Notes: generated by a model from the sequence alone, not told the origin. 43,064 nt of DNA from Candidatus Limnocylindrales bacterium (GCA_025450915.1 JANWLH010000055.1:1-43064); one strand, 5' to 3'. Shown: positions 9,628 to 18,646, counted from the first letter of the stretch. Translations and numbers: made by a program.

Positions 9628-10140
9628 CTAATCCAGGCGCTTCTCGAACCAGTGGTGGGCGTACGGCTCGTCGTTGAACGCCGGAACCTCGACGAAGCCG
9701 CTGGCTCGATACAGGGCGATCGCCTCGGTCAGCGACTCGTTCGTCTCGAGGTGGAGCGTTTCGACTCCCGCGGCTCGAGCCTGCGCCTCGAGCTCCGCCA
9801 GGAGCCTCCGGCCAAGCCCCACCCCCCGGGCGTCCGGCGCGACCCACCTCCGCTTCAGCTCGGCCGGGGCACCGGGGTGGAACTTGAGGGCACCGCAGCC
9901 GACAGGCCGGCCGTCCGCCCTGGCGACCAGGAAGAGGCCGGCCGGCGGCGTGAGCTCGGCGGTATCGGCCGAGATGCTGAGCGCTGGGTCGAAGCCGGTG
10001 CTGAACCGCCCGTTCAGCTCGGCGAAGTACTGCCGGACGCACCACTGAGCATCGTGCGAGCCGGGATCCTCCACCGCGAACTCGAGGGCAGCCTGCATCT
10101 CTGGCGGCGTCGTGATGAGTCGATCCTCAGTGCTGCTCAC
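9628..10140 (-). CDS. GNAT family N-acetyltransferase
   Basis: LFLVARADGRPVGCGALKFHPGAPAELKRRWVAPDARGVGLGRRLLAELEAQARAAGVETLHLETNESLTEAIALYRASGF is a classic GNAT motif A/B pattern. Confidence 0.92.
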   Translation of the reverse strand: MSSTEDRLITTPPEMQAALEFAVEDPGSHDAQWCVRQYFAELNGRFSTGFDPALSISADTAELTPPAGLFLVARADGRPVGCGALKFHPGAPAELKRRWVAPDARGVGLGRRLLAELEAQARAAGVETLHLETNESLTEAIALYRASGFVEVPAFNDEPYAHHWFEKRLD

Positions 10141-10273
10141 ACGGATTCACGTCGACACCCACTGGAGGGCTGCAATTCGCGAGGCCGGTGACCCCCAGGG
10201 TGGACACGTACATGACTACCACTAGCACCACCACCGCTGCGAGAAACAGGATCAGGCTTCGCACCGTCGTCAC
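10127..10273 (-). CDS. Small single-TM protein (48 aa) overlapping the GNAT start
   Basis: Reverse-strand V/MTTVRSLILFLAAVVVLVVVMYVSTLGVTGLANCSPPVGVDVNPCEQH*. The stop overlaps the GTG start of the GNAT gene by 14 nt. Confidence 0.4.
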   Translation of the reverse strand: MTTVRSLILFLAAVVVLVVVMYVSTLGVTGLANCSPPVGVDVNPCEQH

Positions 10274-10322
10274 CCCCGGCCGCACACTCAGCCGTGGCCC
10301 GTTGTGCGTGGCTGACGAGTGT

Positions 10323-10367
10323 TGGAGCGGGAGACGAGGTTCGAACTCGCGACATTCAGCTTGGAAG
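10323..10367 (-). other. tRNA-Gly 3'-half fragment (outer attachment site copy)
   Basis: tggagcgggagacgaggttcgaactcgcgacattcagcttggaag is identical over 45 nt to 11326-11370 of the intact tRNA-Gly (CCA end through anticodon loop). Identity stops at the anticodon. Confidence 0.92.
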
Positions 10368-10523
10368 TAGGCACTTACGGTGACCCATTGGACAGTAAGG
10401 CTGACTGTCTCTCTGCTCTTGGCGGCCGTTTCAGTGGTGATCCTACGCTGACTGTTGTTGTCTCGGGCTTTCTATCGCTCCGAACCTCGCCTTCGAGCCG
10501 CAGACTTCGTGCAGACTGCTCAG

Positions 10524-11180
10524 ATGTTCGCGTGGATCCGACGATACCCGGGCCGAGGCGTTGCTCTGCTCGCGATCATTGCGATCGGTGCCCTCGGACT
10601 CGTTCGCGCATACCTTGAGTCCCCACCGACTTTCGTTGCTCTTGCCCTGATCACCGGGATTGCGGCGGTCGGGGTTGCACTCGAGCGGCCCAAGTGGCGC
10701 CGCAACTACCACGAGTTTGCCGAGCGGATGAAGGCCCGCGAGCCGGGCACTGTTTACCTGGAAGCGGCGATCTTGAGCGATGGCCTCCTACGTGAGGCGA
10801 GGGCCGATCAGGCCGCTGATCGACCGACCACGATCGACGCCGATCGGATGCCAGGGGTCTCCTCGGGCGGTGAGATGCTCATCGCGCTGGTGGCAGCGCC
10901 GTCGGGCATTCAGTTGTGGCGGTTGAGATCACTCCTCCGAGGTGAGCCGGTTCGGTTCGCGACGTTCTACTGGAAGGACATCGCCTCGATCGGCCTAGGC
11001 AAGACCCCATGGGGCTTGACCGATACGCTGCCACTCGTTACTGCTCGGCGCACGGGCAGTCCACTGACGCTGTGGTCCCTAAGCACACCGTTGGGACAGG
11101 GATGGTGGAAGTTCAAGACCAGCCCGGACGCCGCGACAATCGCCCGGCTCGAGGACCTCAGAAGCACGTCCGATTCATGA
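10524..11180 (+). CDS. Hypothetical membrane protein (two N-terminal TM segments)
   Basis: MFAWIRRYPGRGVALLAIIAIGALGLVRAYLESPPTFVALALITGIAAVGVALERPKW...WRLRSLLRGEPVRFATFYWKDIASIGLGKTPWGLTD... Only sizeable ORF in the ~1 kb segment between two att copies. Confidence 0.55.
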   Translation: MFAWIRRYPGRGVALLAIIAIGALGLVRAYLESPPTFVALALITGIAAVGVALERPKWRRNYHEFAERMKAREPGTVYLEAAILSDGLLREARADQAADRPTTIDADRMPGVSSGGEMLIALVAAPSGIQLWRLRSLLRGEPVRFATFYWKDIASIGLGKTPWGLTDTLPLVTARRTGSPLTLWSLSTPLGQGWWKFKTSPDAATIARLEDLRSTSDS

Positions 11181-11325
11181 TCAGGTGGCTGCAAAAGTGC
11201 CTAAACCGCGCGGCCAGATCCCCGACAAACGCGACACGCATTAGAACAGGCTGAGTGTCCGGAGGCGATTTCGGCACTCTGCGCAGCCGGGTCACCTGCG
11301 GGCTGACTGTCCAATTGAGCGTAAA

Positions 11326-11401
11326 TGGAGCGGGAGACGAGGTTCGAACTCGCGACATTCAGCTTGGAAGGCTGACGCTCTGCCAACTGAGCTACTCCCG
11401 C
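11326..11401 (-). tRNA. tRNA-Gly (anticodon TCC), CCA encoded
   Basis: Reverse strand GCGGGAG TA GCTC AGTTGGCA GAGC G TCAGC CTTCCAA GCTGA ATGTC GCGAG TTCGAAC CTCGT CTCCCGC T CCA folds as a cloverleaf. Confidence 0.95.
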
Positions 11402-11419
11402 CGGGATTCGTGCTCAACT

Positions 11420-11483
11420 ACAGCGGATAATCGTCGATTCTGGCCCTCACCAGTTGACCATACTGCTTGAACAGCGGATAATC
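11420..11483 (+). repeat. Pair of 13-bp direct repeats ACAGCGGATAATC (11420-11432, 11471-11483)
   Basis: Exact 13-bp direct repeat spaced 51 bp, between the tRNA/att site and the integrase. Candidate arm-type binding sites. Confidence 0.7.
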
Positions 11484-11576
11484 ACGCCAGATTCGTTCGG
11501 CTCTGAGCGTGAGACAGCGTCAAAGTATGCGCTGTCCGCTCCCCCGCTGAGTTCGGGCAGAGAGGCAGACTTTTCG

Positions 11577-12527
11577 ATGGCCAGAACGTCTCGCACGCCC
11601 CGTATCGTAGCCCAAGGAGGCCTTCCGGCAACGGGCCCCACGATCGACTCGGCGATCGATTCGTACCGGCTCAGCCTCCGAGCCGGCAACAAGAGCCCAG
11701 CGACGATCAAGACCTACCTCGCGGCGCTGGCCCGCTTCAGCCGGTTCCTGACCGAACAGGGCATGCCCCCGACCCTCCGGGCGATCCGGCGCGAGCACGT
11801 CGAGGCGTTCATCGTCGCGCTACAAGATGCGGGCCAACGCCCCGCAACCGTGTCGATCGCCTACCGGAGCCTCCAGCCGTTCTTCAAGTGGGCCCTGGGC
11901 GAGGACGAGATCGCGGGCTCCCCGATGGAGCGAATGACCCCGCCGATCGTGCCTGAGGAACCGCCAGCGATCCTGCGCGACGAGGAGCTCAAAGCAGTCC
12001 TCAACGCCTGCGCTGGCTCGGACTTCGATGCTCGCCGCGACACCGCCATCATCCGGCTCTTGCTCGACACCGGGATGCGCCGGGCCGAGCTGGCCGGGCT
12101 CAAGGTCGACGACATCGACATGGACCAGCAGGTCGGGATCGTCTTGGGCAAGGGCCGCCGACCGCGGGCCTGCCCATTCGGCAACAAGACCGCCCAGGCG
12201 ATCGACCGCTACCTGCGGCTGCGGTTGGCCCACCCGTTCGCCGACCGACCGGAGCTTTGGCTGGCCCGCAAGGGCGTCCTCACCGACAGCGGCGTGCTGC
12301 AGGTGCTGCGGCGTCGCGGGGCCACAGCCGGACTTCCCAAGCTCCACCCGCACCAGTTCCGCCACACATACGCCCACCTATGGCTCGCCGATGGCGGGAA
12401 CGAGGGAGACCTGATGCGCCTCGCCGGCTGGAAGAGCCGCCAGATGCTCAGCCGCTACGGCGCCTCAGCGGCGGACGAGCGAGCGCGTGATGCATACCGA
12501 CGCCGGAGCCCAGGAGACCGAATCTGA
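11577..12527 (+). CDS. Tyrosine recombinase / phage-type integrase
   Basis: N-terminal SAM-like domain ([33 protein letters not shown]) and catalytic motifs: TGMRRAEL (R), LGKGRRPR (K), [15 protein letters not shown] (HxxR), [17 protein letters not shown] (W/Y). Confidence 0.95.
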   Translation: MARTSRTPRIVAQGGLPATGPTIDSAIDSYRLSLRAGNKSPATIKTYLAALARFSRFLTEQGMPPTLRAIRREHVEAFIVALQDAGQRPATVSIAYRSLQPFFKWALGEDEIAGSPMERMTPPIVPEEPPAILRDEELKAVLNACAGSDFDARRDTAIIRLLLDTGMRRAELAGLKVDDIDMDQQVGIVLGKGRRPRACPFGNKTAQAIDRYLRLRLAHPFADRPELWLARKGVLTDSGVLQVLRRRGATAGLPKLHPHQFRHTYAHLWLADGGNEGDLMRLAGWKSRQMLSRYGASAADERARDAYRRRSPGDRI

Positions 12528-12595
12528 CGTGAGATTGAGTGCACTACTACCAGGTTGCCAAGTGTGTCGTGCAGACCTCTAGTATTATCGGAGGA

Positions 12596-13210
12596 ATGAA
12601 CGACACAACCGCGCCAAGGCGGCCCAACTCGGAGGCCCTCTTTGGGACGGCCAGCGAGCAGGCGGGCTACTTCACGGCCGCTCAGGCGAGCACGGCAGGC
12701 TACAGCTGGACGCTGCTCTCGTATCACGCGAGACACGGCCGCTTCACGCGCGTCGCCAGGGGGCTGTATCGCTTCCGAGACTATCCCTCCTCCCCGCGTG
12801 AGGAGCTCATCGCCGCTTGGCTACGGCTGGCACCTGACGCCGCGGTCTCGCACGAGTCGGCACTCGAGGCTCTTGGCCTCTCCGATGTCATCCCGGACTC
12901 GATCCATCTGACGGTCCCGCGCGCGCGCCGAAAGCTGAGTCGAACGCCCGGCGTATCGATCCACACCACCATCCGACCCCTGGAGCTCACCGACGTCCTC
13001 AAACGTGACGGGGTTCGACTCACTGCGCCAGCTCGGACGATCGTGGACGTCGCCGAGGCTGGCACAGCCCCCGAGCAGGTGGTGCTTGCCACGCGCCAGG
13101 CGGTGGAGCGCGGACTGACGACCCCATCCCGAGTTCGGGCTGCAGCACGGTTTCGAAGCCGTCGAGTCCGGGATCTGATCGAGACCGCACTGGCCGAGGC
13201 TGGGAGGTGA
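12596..13210 (+). CDS. AbiEi-family antitoxin (type IV toxin-antitoxin)
   Basis: FTAAQASTAGYSWTLLSYHARHGRFTRVARGLYRFRDYP winged helix; DAAVSHESALEALGLSDVIPDSIHLTVP...RDGVRLTAPARTIVDVAEAG. GTGA overlap with AbiEii. Confidence 0.9.
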   Translation: MNDTTAPRRPNSEALFGTASEQAGYFTAAQASTAGYSWTLLSYHARHGRFTRVARGLYRFRDYPSSPREELIAAWLRLAPDAAVSHESALEALGLSDVIPDSIHLTVPRARRKLSRTPGVSIHTTIRPLELTDVLKRDGVRLTAPARTIVDVAEAGTAPEQVVLATRQAVERGLTTPSRVRAAARFRSRRVRDLIETALAEAGR

Positions 13211-14121
13211 GGTACACCTCTGCGTCGGTCTTTCGCCAGGCACTCGAGACGCGGCTGCAGACCCTAAGCCGCGAAGACGGCGTCTCCATCGTCAGGCTCC
13301 GAAAGCAGGTCGCGTTCGATCGACTGCTGGCCAGGCTTCTCGTTGCCGCGCCGGGCCGGTGGGTGCTTAAGGGCGGACTCGCTCTCGAGTATCGGTTCGG
13401 TACCCGCGCCCGATCGACCAGAGACATGGATCTTGCGGGCTCCGCAGACGAGGACACAGCGACAGCCGACCTACTCGCCGCCCAAGATCTCGGCCTTGGC
13501 GACTACCTCGGATTCACGATCGAACGCACAGCCCGGCTCGATGACCTTGTCGAGGGATCGGCGGTCAGGTACCACGTTCGAGCGGACCTGGGCGGCCGTC
13601 GCTTCGAGGACTTCGTCGTCGACGTCGGCTTCGATCTGGCGCCCGGTTGGGACGCGGAGATGCTGAAGGGCACGGATCTCCTCGCGTTCGCCGGGATCGA
13701 CGCAGTAGAGGCGCCGTCGCTCGCGCTGGAGCTGCAGGTTGCCGAGAAGGTCCATGCCTACACCCGTGCCTACGGCCCAAAAGGCATCCGCAGTACGCGA
13801 GTCAAGGACATCGTGGATCTCGCTCTGATCGCGTCGACGGTCAGCCTGGACGCCGAGCGAATCCATCGCGCTCTGCGTGATACGTTCGGGCAGCGCGGCG
13901 ACCGCGATCTCCCCGTCTTGCTTGCTGCTCCGCCAAGTGACTGGGAGGTGCCGTTCCGACGCCTGGCTGCAGAGATCGGGATGAAGGTGGACCTCGGGCG
14001 GGGGCATGAGCTCGCGTCCCGGCTACTGGACCCGATACTCTCCGGCGAGATTGAGACTGGCACCTGGAGTGTTGCGACCGCGGGCTGGGTCACCGATCAT
14101 GCGGTGCGGGGACCACGATAG
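13207..14121 (+). CDS. AbiEii/AbiGii-family nucleotidyltransferase toxin
   Basis: WVLKGGLALEYRFGTRARSTRDMDLAGS (KGG...R.T.D.DL NTase motif); ALELQVAEKVHAYTRAYGPKGIRSTRVKDIVDLALIA. Confidence 0.92.
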   Translation: MRYTSASVFRQALETRLQTLSREDGVSIVRLRKQVAFDRLLARLLVAAPGRWVLKGGLALEYRFGTRARSTRDMDLAGSADEDTATADLLAAQDLGLGDYLGFTIERTARLDDLVEGSAVRYHVRADLGGRRFEDFVVDVGFDLAPGWDAEMLKGTDLLAFAGIDAVEAPSLALELQVAEKVHAYTRAYGPKGIRSTRVKDIVDLALIASTVSLDAERIHRALRDTFGQRGDRDLPVLLAAPPSDWEVPFRRLAAEIGMKVDLGRGHELASRLLDPILSGEIETGTWSVATAGWVTDHAVRGPR

Positions 14122-14625
14122 TCGCCCCGATTTCGTATGTCTCAGAGGCCGAACCGTGGTCGCGCGCATACCCCAGACCGCGCGAGCCGTCCTGGCCGCG
14201 CTACGACTTGGTCCAACGGCCCAGGAGCAGTCGATCGGGACGCGACCGCACCGGAGTCGACCGTAGACATCAGATCGCCGAAGGTCCGCACGATGTAGTC
14301 GGCGAGCAGGCAGAGGATGAGCTGCTGGTCACGAGCCGGCAGGGCGGTCCAGATGGCACCGGCCCGCGTGGAGCGTAGTGAGTCGGGTTTCGGGCCAGCC
14401 TGCGTCTGCGCACGATCGGGTGTCGTGCTCGTCGTCACCCTGCTGTCACCTATGGTGTTACGGAGCGCGTTACGGAGTGCGTTGCGTGGCGCGACACTGT
14501 CGTGACCCTCAACACTCACTCCCCGGCGGGCGTGGCCGTTCGCGCTCGTCGCGTGGTCGAATCGGTGGCCTTCCCGAGGCATGTGTTCGAGAATCGGGCG
14601 GTCCGGGCACAGGCTCAGTCGGCCT

Positions 14626-14883
14626 TCATCTATTCTCGCGACGCTTCCGAGCCGACAGGTATGCGAGTCGCGTGAAGTAGGCGCGGCGGGCAGCTCCGGC
14701 ACGACGGTGGCGCTCGGCTTCGGGCAGGCGGCCCTCAGGGTCGACCTGATCGAGGAAGCGCTGGTTGAACGCGCGCCGGGCGGCCTTCGTGGTCTCGCGC
14801 GGGTCGTAGCGGGCGTGGAGCATGTAGGCGGCCATCCGGGCGCGCATGACGCGCTCCGAGGGCGTGAGTGATTCGCGTCTCAC
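14626..14883 (-). CDS. Small basic hypothetical protein (~85 aa), coupled to the Replic_Relax-like gene
   Basis: GTG at 14883 overlaps the TGA of the upstream gene. VRRESLTPSERVMRARMAAYMLHARYDPRETTKAARRAFNQRFLDQVDPEGRLPEAERHRRAGAARRAYFTRLAYLSARKRRENR. Confidence 0.6.
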   Translation of the reverse strand: MRRESLTPSERVMRARMAAYMLHARYDPRETTKAARRAFNQRFLDQVDPEGRLPEAERHRRAGAARRAYFTRLAYLSARKRRENR

Positions 14884-15776
14884 CGCAACGCCTCGGTGAG
14901 ATCTTCGTTGCCGCCGAGGCCGAGGACCTGGAGCCAAGCGTGGGTCCCGACTGGGGTCGGGCAGCGCCGGGACGTCGGATCGGCGAGGAGGGCCCCGAGG
15001 GTCGTCGACGCCAAATTCGCGTTGAGGGCGACGACGCGCGCGTCGAGGCCGCGGGTCCGCAACTCCGGCAGGTCGAGCGCCCAAGCTTGACCGGCGAGTC
15101 CCGGGTAGCCGCCCCTGTGACTTGCGTGCCTCGCGAGGGAGGCCGCCCGCTCGGCCGACGGGACGACGAACAAGAGGTGCCAGCCGGTCTTGGAGCGGAG
15201 CGCGGTCTCGTACCGGCCGAGCTTGTCCCGGATGACCGGACAGCGCTCAGTGTTTTGGTCGATCTCGAGGCACAGGACCGCCGAGCCCGTCGCCGCCTGG
15301 AGGACGACGACCGCATCGGGGTAGACCTTGGGCAGGAGATCGTGGGCCATCATCTCGGTCAGCCATGCCTGCACGAGCGGCTCGGCCGGCCCGCCCCCAG
15401 AGGCTGCCACGAGCGCACAGACCGTCTCGACCCCGTTGAGGCTGTGGCGGAGCTGGGTGCCGGCGCGCGAGCGGGTGAGTGGGTCATAGCCCAGACGTCG
15501 ACGTCCGCGGGGCGAGATGCGGAAGGCGTGGGGAGCACCACCGCGAGAGGACGGCGGCAGGATCGCTCGTTCGAGGTAGCCCGCATGATAGAGGCGGCTG
15601 AGCCGTTCTTGGGCGGTTTGACGACGAGCGTAGGCGAGGGTCATGAGTTGGGCGGTGGTGGCGACGTCGGCGCGATAGAGGATCCGTAGCGCAGCGCGAT
15701 CACGGTAGGGTAGGAAGCCTGGATCGACGATGACCCGACGAGCTGGTGCGGGTGCGGAGCTGAACGCGCCGATCAT
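14880..15776 (-). CDS. Replication-relaxation (Replic_Relax-like) family protein
   Basis: LPYRDRAALRILYRADVATTAQLMTLAYARRQTAQERLSRLYHAGYLERAILPP...RRRLGYDP...RHSLNGVETVCALVAA...HDLLPKVYPDAVVVLQAATGSAVLCLEIDQNTERCPVIRDKLGRYE matches the family pattern from integrated plasmids/ICEs. Confidence 0.75.
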   Translation of the reverse strand: MIGAFSSAPAPARRVIVDPGFLPYRDRAALRILYRADVATTAQLMTLAYARRQTAQERLSRLYHAGYLERAILPPSSRGGAPHAFRISPRGRRRLGYDPLTRSRAGTQLRHSLNGVETVCALVAASGGGPAEPLVQAWLTEMMAHDLLPKVYPDAVVVLQAATGSAVLCLEIDQNTERCPVIRDKLGRYETALRSKTGWHLLFVVPSAERAASLARHASHRGGYPGLAGQAWALDLPELRTRGLDARVVALNANLASTTLGALLADPTSRRCPTPVGTHAWLQVLGLGGNEDLTEALR

Positions 15777-16573
15777 GGGCCTGTAGGGTCTCGGCGCGGA
15801 TCGTGCATTCCCCCGCACGGAACCGGGGGCAGCAAACCGGGTCCCGAAACCCCGATCGCGGGCCCCATTCCCGCCGACGGGCGGTGGCTGGATGAGGAGA
15901 TGTCGATCTGATACGGATGGAGAGAGTGCTGAACCATCTGGAGGGCGACCTCAAGCTAGGACCTTGCGTACCGGTTTTTCGACGACTGGCCACGTTCAAC
16001 CCGTTGGGGCGCTCGATCTCGGGAGCCGTCACGCCTGGGACGACCAGCCTTGAGCTCGACGCTCCAGCGGAGCAGTCGCGACGCGGACGCTTCGGAGCTC
16101 GACCCGAGAACCGTCAGCGACCGCCGGAGCGTGACTCCTGGACGGTCGACGCGGCAGACCGCAGCGCATGCTGCTCAGCCGACCGAGACGGCACGGGCGA
16201 CCGACCGAGGCGTCAGCCGCCGAGGCTCCATGCTAGAGCGGAGGATTGGCGAGCAGCAAGGCCATCCGTGTACGAGATTGTGTACGGCGGAATCCCTCCT
16301 GGAGGGGAGCTTTCGTCAAATTGCGTGGAAATCCCTTCCGTACATCACCTCTCGTTAGGCAGCAGTCACGCGCCGTCAGGGACGGCCAGCTTCTGGTCGT
16401 CGTCCTCGAACCTGACTTCAGTGAACGGTCGGAGGTTGCCACCTGGCGCACCGATTAAGTCGAGGATTGCCCGTCCCCAGCCTCCCGGGCGCTTCTCATG
16501 TTCGTCTCAGGTTCGTCCGCGACCATGGACCCGTCCGGCCGACGGCCTCCACAGTTTGTCGGCTGGACGTGTC

Positions 16574-16606
16574 AACGCCCGGGACGGCTCCACTATCCCG
16601 GGCGTT
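16574..16606 (+). terminator. Perfect 11-bp stem hairpin followed by TTT
   Basis: AACGCCCGGGA-cggctccacta-TCCCGGGCGTT then tactc; upstream of the 16656 ORF. Confidence 0.6.
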
Positions 16607-16655
16607 TACTCAGCTTCCGCTAGACGAACCGGCAATTTAGGCGAGGGCCGACGAC

Positions 16656-17012
16656 ATGGACCCCGTTGTCCTGTGCGCACTCCAAGAACTCACGTCGGCC
16701 GTCAACCCCGAATACGGGCTCGTGCATCCAGCGGACACGACGAGAACGGTCTCGACATTCGAGGTCCTGAGGGCGTCTGGCTATCGCTGGGACCCCGCCG
16801 AGGTTCGACGTTGGGCAAAGCAGAGCACGAGGCTGCATCCGCGAACGCTTGACGCCCTGTGTGCGTATGCGCGAGGCGTCGCCGATGGTCGGCGGTATCA
16901 ACTCGGCCCGAGGACTGTCCGCGTCGGTCCTGGCGCACTCCGTCGATGGCGGCAGGACTACCCAACCTCGGCACGGGCCAGATCGTTGCTCACCGCGCCG
17001 CAGTCCCGTTGA
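16656..17012 (+). CDS. Hypothetical protein (118 aa)
   Basis: MDPVVLCALQELTSAVNPEYGLVHPADTTRTVSTFEVLRASGYRWDPAEVRRWAKQSTRLHPRTLDALCAYARGVADGRRYQ... reads as a plausible globular protein. Confidence 0.55.
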   Translation: MDPVVLCALQELTSAVNPEYGLVHPADTTRTVSTFEVLRASGYRWDPAEVRRWAKQSTRLHPRTLDALCAYARGVADGRRYQLGPRTVRVGPGALRRWRQDYPTSARARSLLTAPQSR

Positions 17013-17134
17013 CTACTAGACGGCAGAAGGGCGGTTCCGCGACGGACCGTCTCAAGACGAGCCTGCCGAGCCTCTTGCTCGTGTTAGCGATCGTGCTCGT
17101 GATCGCCTACCTGGCGCATTTGTCGTTGATCTGA
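17009..17134 (+). CDS. Small single-TM protein (41 aa), translationally coupled
   Basis: TTG start overlaps the TGA of the upstream ORF (TTGA). L/MTTRRQKGGSATDRLKTSLPSLLLVLAIVLVIAYLAHLSLI*. Confidence 0.4.
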   Translation: MTTRRQKGGSATDRLKTSLPSLLLVLAIVLVIAYLAHLSLI

Positions 17135-17176
17135 CCGGCAACAGGATGTTTCGATAACCGCCCGAGGTCACGGTAC

Positions 17177-18646
17177 GTGAGTCTGAGGTTCCGCCGCTCC
17201 CTGCACGCCCCGATCGTTCGCCTATCGCCCGTTCCTGGGATGGCCGCGAGCTCAATCGTCCTCGCCCTGCTCCTCATCGGCCTTCTCTTTACGGGTCGAG
17301 GGGGCGGCTACCACGGGTTGACGTTCACGACCCTGATGATCGTCGTGGTCGCGGGTCTCGCGATCGGGTGGGTGGTGCTCGATCGACTTGCGGCATTGGC
17401 CCTCGCACCCGAAGTGATTGCCATCGTCGCCACGACGGTCGCGATCGCCGGCTGGATCATCGCGGATCGCGCCTTCCACGGGGGCGAGCAGGCGGCGGGC
17501 TCCAGCCTCGCGCTGGGCGCTGCCTTGGGTGGCCTGATCCGGGGCGTGACCGACGATCGCCGCAGCATGGCCACGCTCGTCGCGCTCGCCGCCGCAAGTG
17601 CCTGGCTGGCGTATGACATCCCCAACCTCGCCTTTCAGCCGATCCGGGACTTCCACCTCTACCTTGAGGCCGGTACGAGCGTGCTCAGCGGGGCATCCCC
17701 GTACTTGACCCAGCCCCTCACCGTGGCCCCGGCGCTCGTCGAGCTGCCGTTCGTCTACCCGCCCCTCACGATCCCGCTGTTCGAGGTCCTCGCGAGCCTG
17801 CCCGGCCCGATCGCCGATGGCCTCTGGGAGATCAGCTCCGTGGTCGCGGTCATCGTGGGGCTGTGGCTGCTTGGCGTCCGCGGCCGATGGCTGGTCGTCC
17901 TGCTCGCCTGGCCACCGCTCGCCCTCGGGATCGCCGTCGGCAACGTTGCCTCCTTCACGTTCCTGCTGTACGCCGCCGGCTTTCGCTTCGGCGCCGCGCT
18001 CCTCCTGAGCGGCGTCTTCAAGGTCCAGTCGATGATTCCCACGCTCTGGCTGGTCCAACAACGGCGCTGGCGCGAGCTCGGTATCGGCTTGGCGATCGTG
18101 GTCGGGCTGGCAGTCCTCAGCCTGCCGATCGTCGGCGTCCACACGTGGTTCGCCTGGCCCACTGGGCTGCAGGCGTTCGCGGCGAGCCTCGTCAATCTCC
18201 CGAGCTTCACGGGTCCGGCGCTCGATCGCTGGCAGGGACCGATCGTGGCGCTGGCGATCACCGCTGGGCTCGTCGTCTTCGCCTGGGTCGGACGCGGCCG
18301 GAATAGCTTGGCGCGCTTCGGGCTCGCGTCGGTCGTCGGGTCGCCGACCCTCTATCTTCACGGGCTTTCGCCGCTCCTCGCGGGTGCCCTGGTTCTGGGG
18401 CCGGAGTTGCTGTGGTTCTTCCTCGGCCTGGGCACTCGGGGCGCGGTCCCGTTCGGGCTCAACTCGGCCTGGCTGGCCATCGGAATGGTCGGACTGACGT
18501 TGGTGATCGCCAGCCACGAGCTCCATCTGCCCGGTGACCTGACGCCCGCAAGGGCCGACCTGCACCCGCTGGGCCAGAGCCGTCAGGTGTGGCCGCCTGC
18601 CCGGATCGCGGCAGATGAAGGGGCTTCGGTCTCGTCCGACCGCTGA
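17177..18646 (+). CDS. GT87/DUF2029-like polytopic membrane protein
   Basis: Many TM segments. FHLYLEAGTSVLSGASPYLTQPLTVAPALVELPFVYPPLTIPLFEVLASLPGPIADGLWEISS resembles the GT87 lumenal motif region. Confidence 0.75.
   Translation: MSLRFRRSLHAPIVRLSPVPGMAASSIVLALLLIGLLFTGRGGGYHGLTFTTLMIVVVAGLAIGWVVLDRLAALALAPEVIAIVATTVAIAGWIIADRAFHGGEQAAGSSLALGAALGGLIRGVTDDRRSMATLVALAAASAWLAYDIPNLAFQPIRDFHLYLEAGTSVLSGASPYLTQPLTVAPALVELPFVYPPLTIPLFEVLASLPGPIADGLWEISSVVAVIVGLWLLGVRGRWLVVLLAWPPLALGIAVGNVASFTFLLYAAGFRFGAALLLSGVFKVQSMIPTLWLVQQRRWRELGIGLAIVVGLAVLSLPIVGVHTWFAWPTGLQAFAASLVNLPSFTGPALDRWQGPIVALAITAGLVVFAWVGRGRNSLARFGLASVVGSPTLYLHGLSPLLAGALVLGPELLWFFLGLGTRGAVPFGLNSAWLAIGMVGLTLVIASHELHLPGDLTPARADLHPLGQSRQVWPPARIAADEGASVSSDR

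Noticed and set aside
10319-10370. A second functional tRNA-Gly at the left site
   Set aside because: Identity ends at the anticodon loop; following DNA (taggcacttacgg) cannot form the anticodon 5' strand, D-arm or acceptor.
14455-14500. ACGGAGYGCGTTRCG short tandem repeat
   Set aside because: Only about two imperfect units; too short to call a repeat array.
15917-16852. 311-aa + ORF
   Set aside because: No domain, no hydrophobic core pattern, overlaps a terminator hairpin and the 16656 ORF; judged non-coding.
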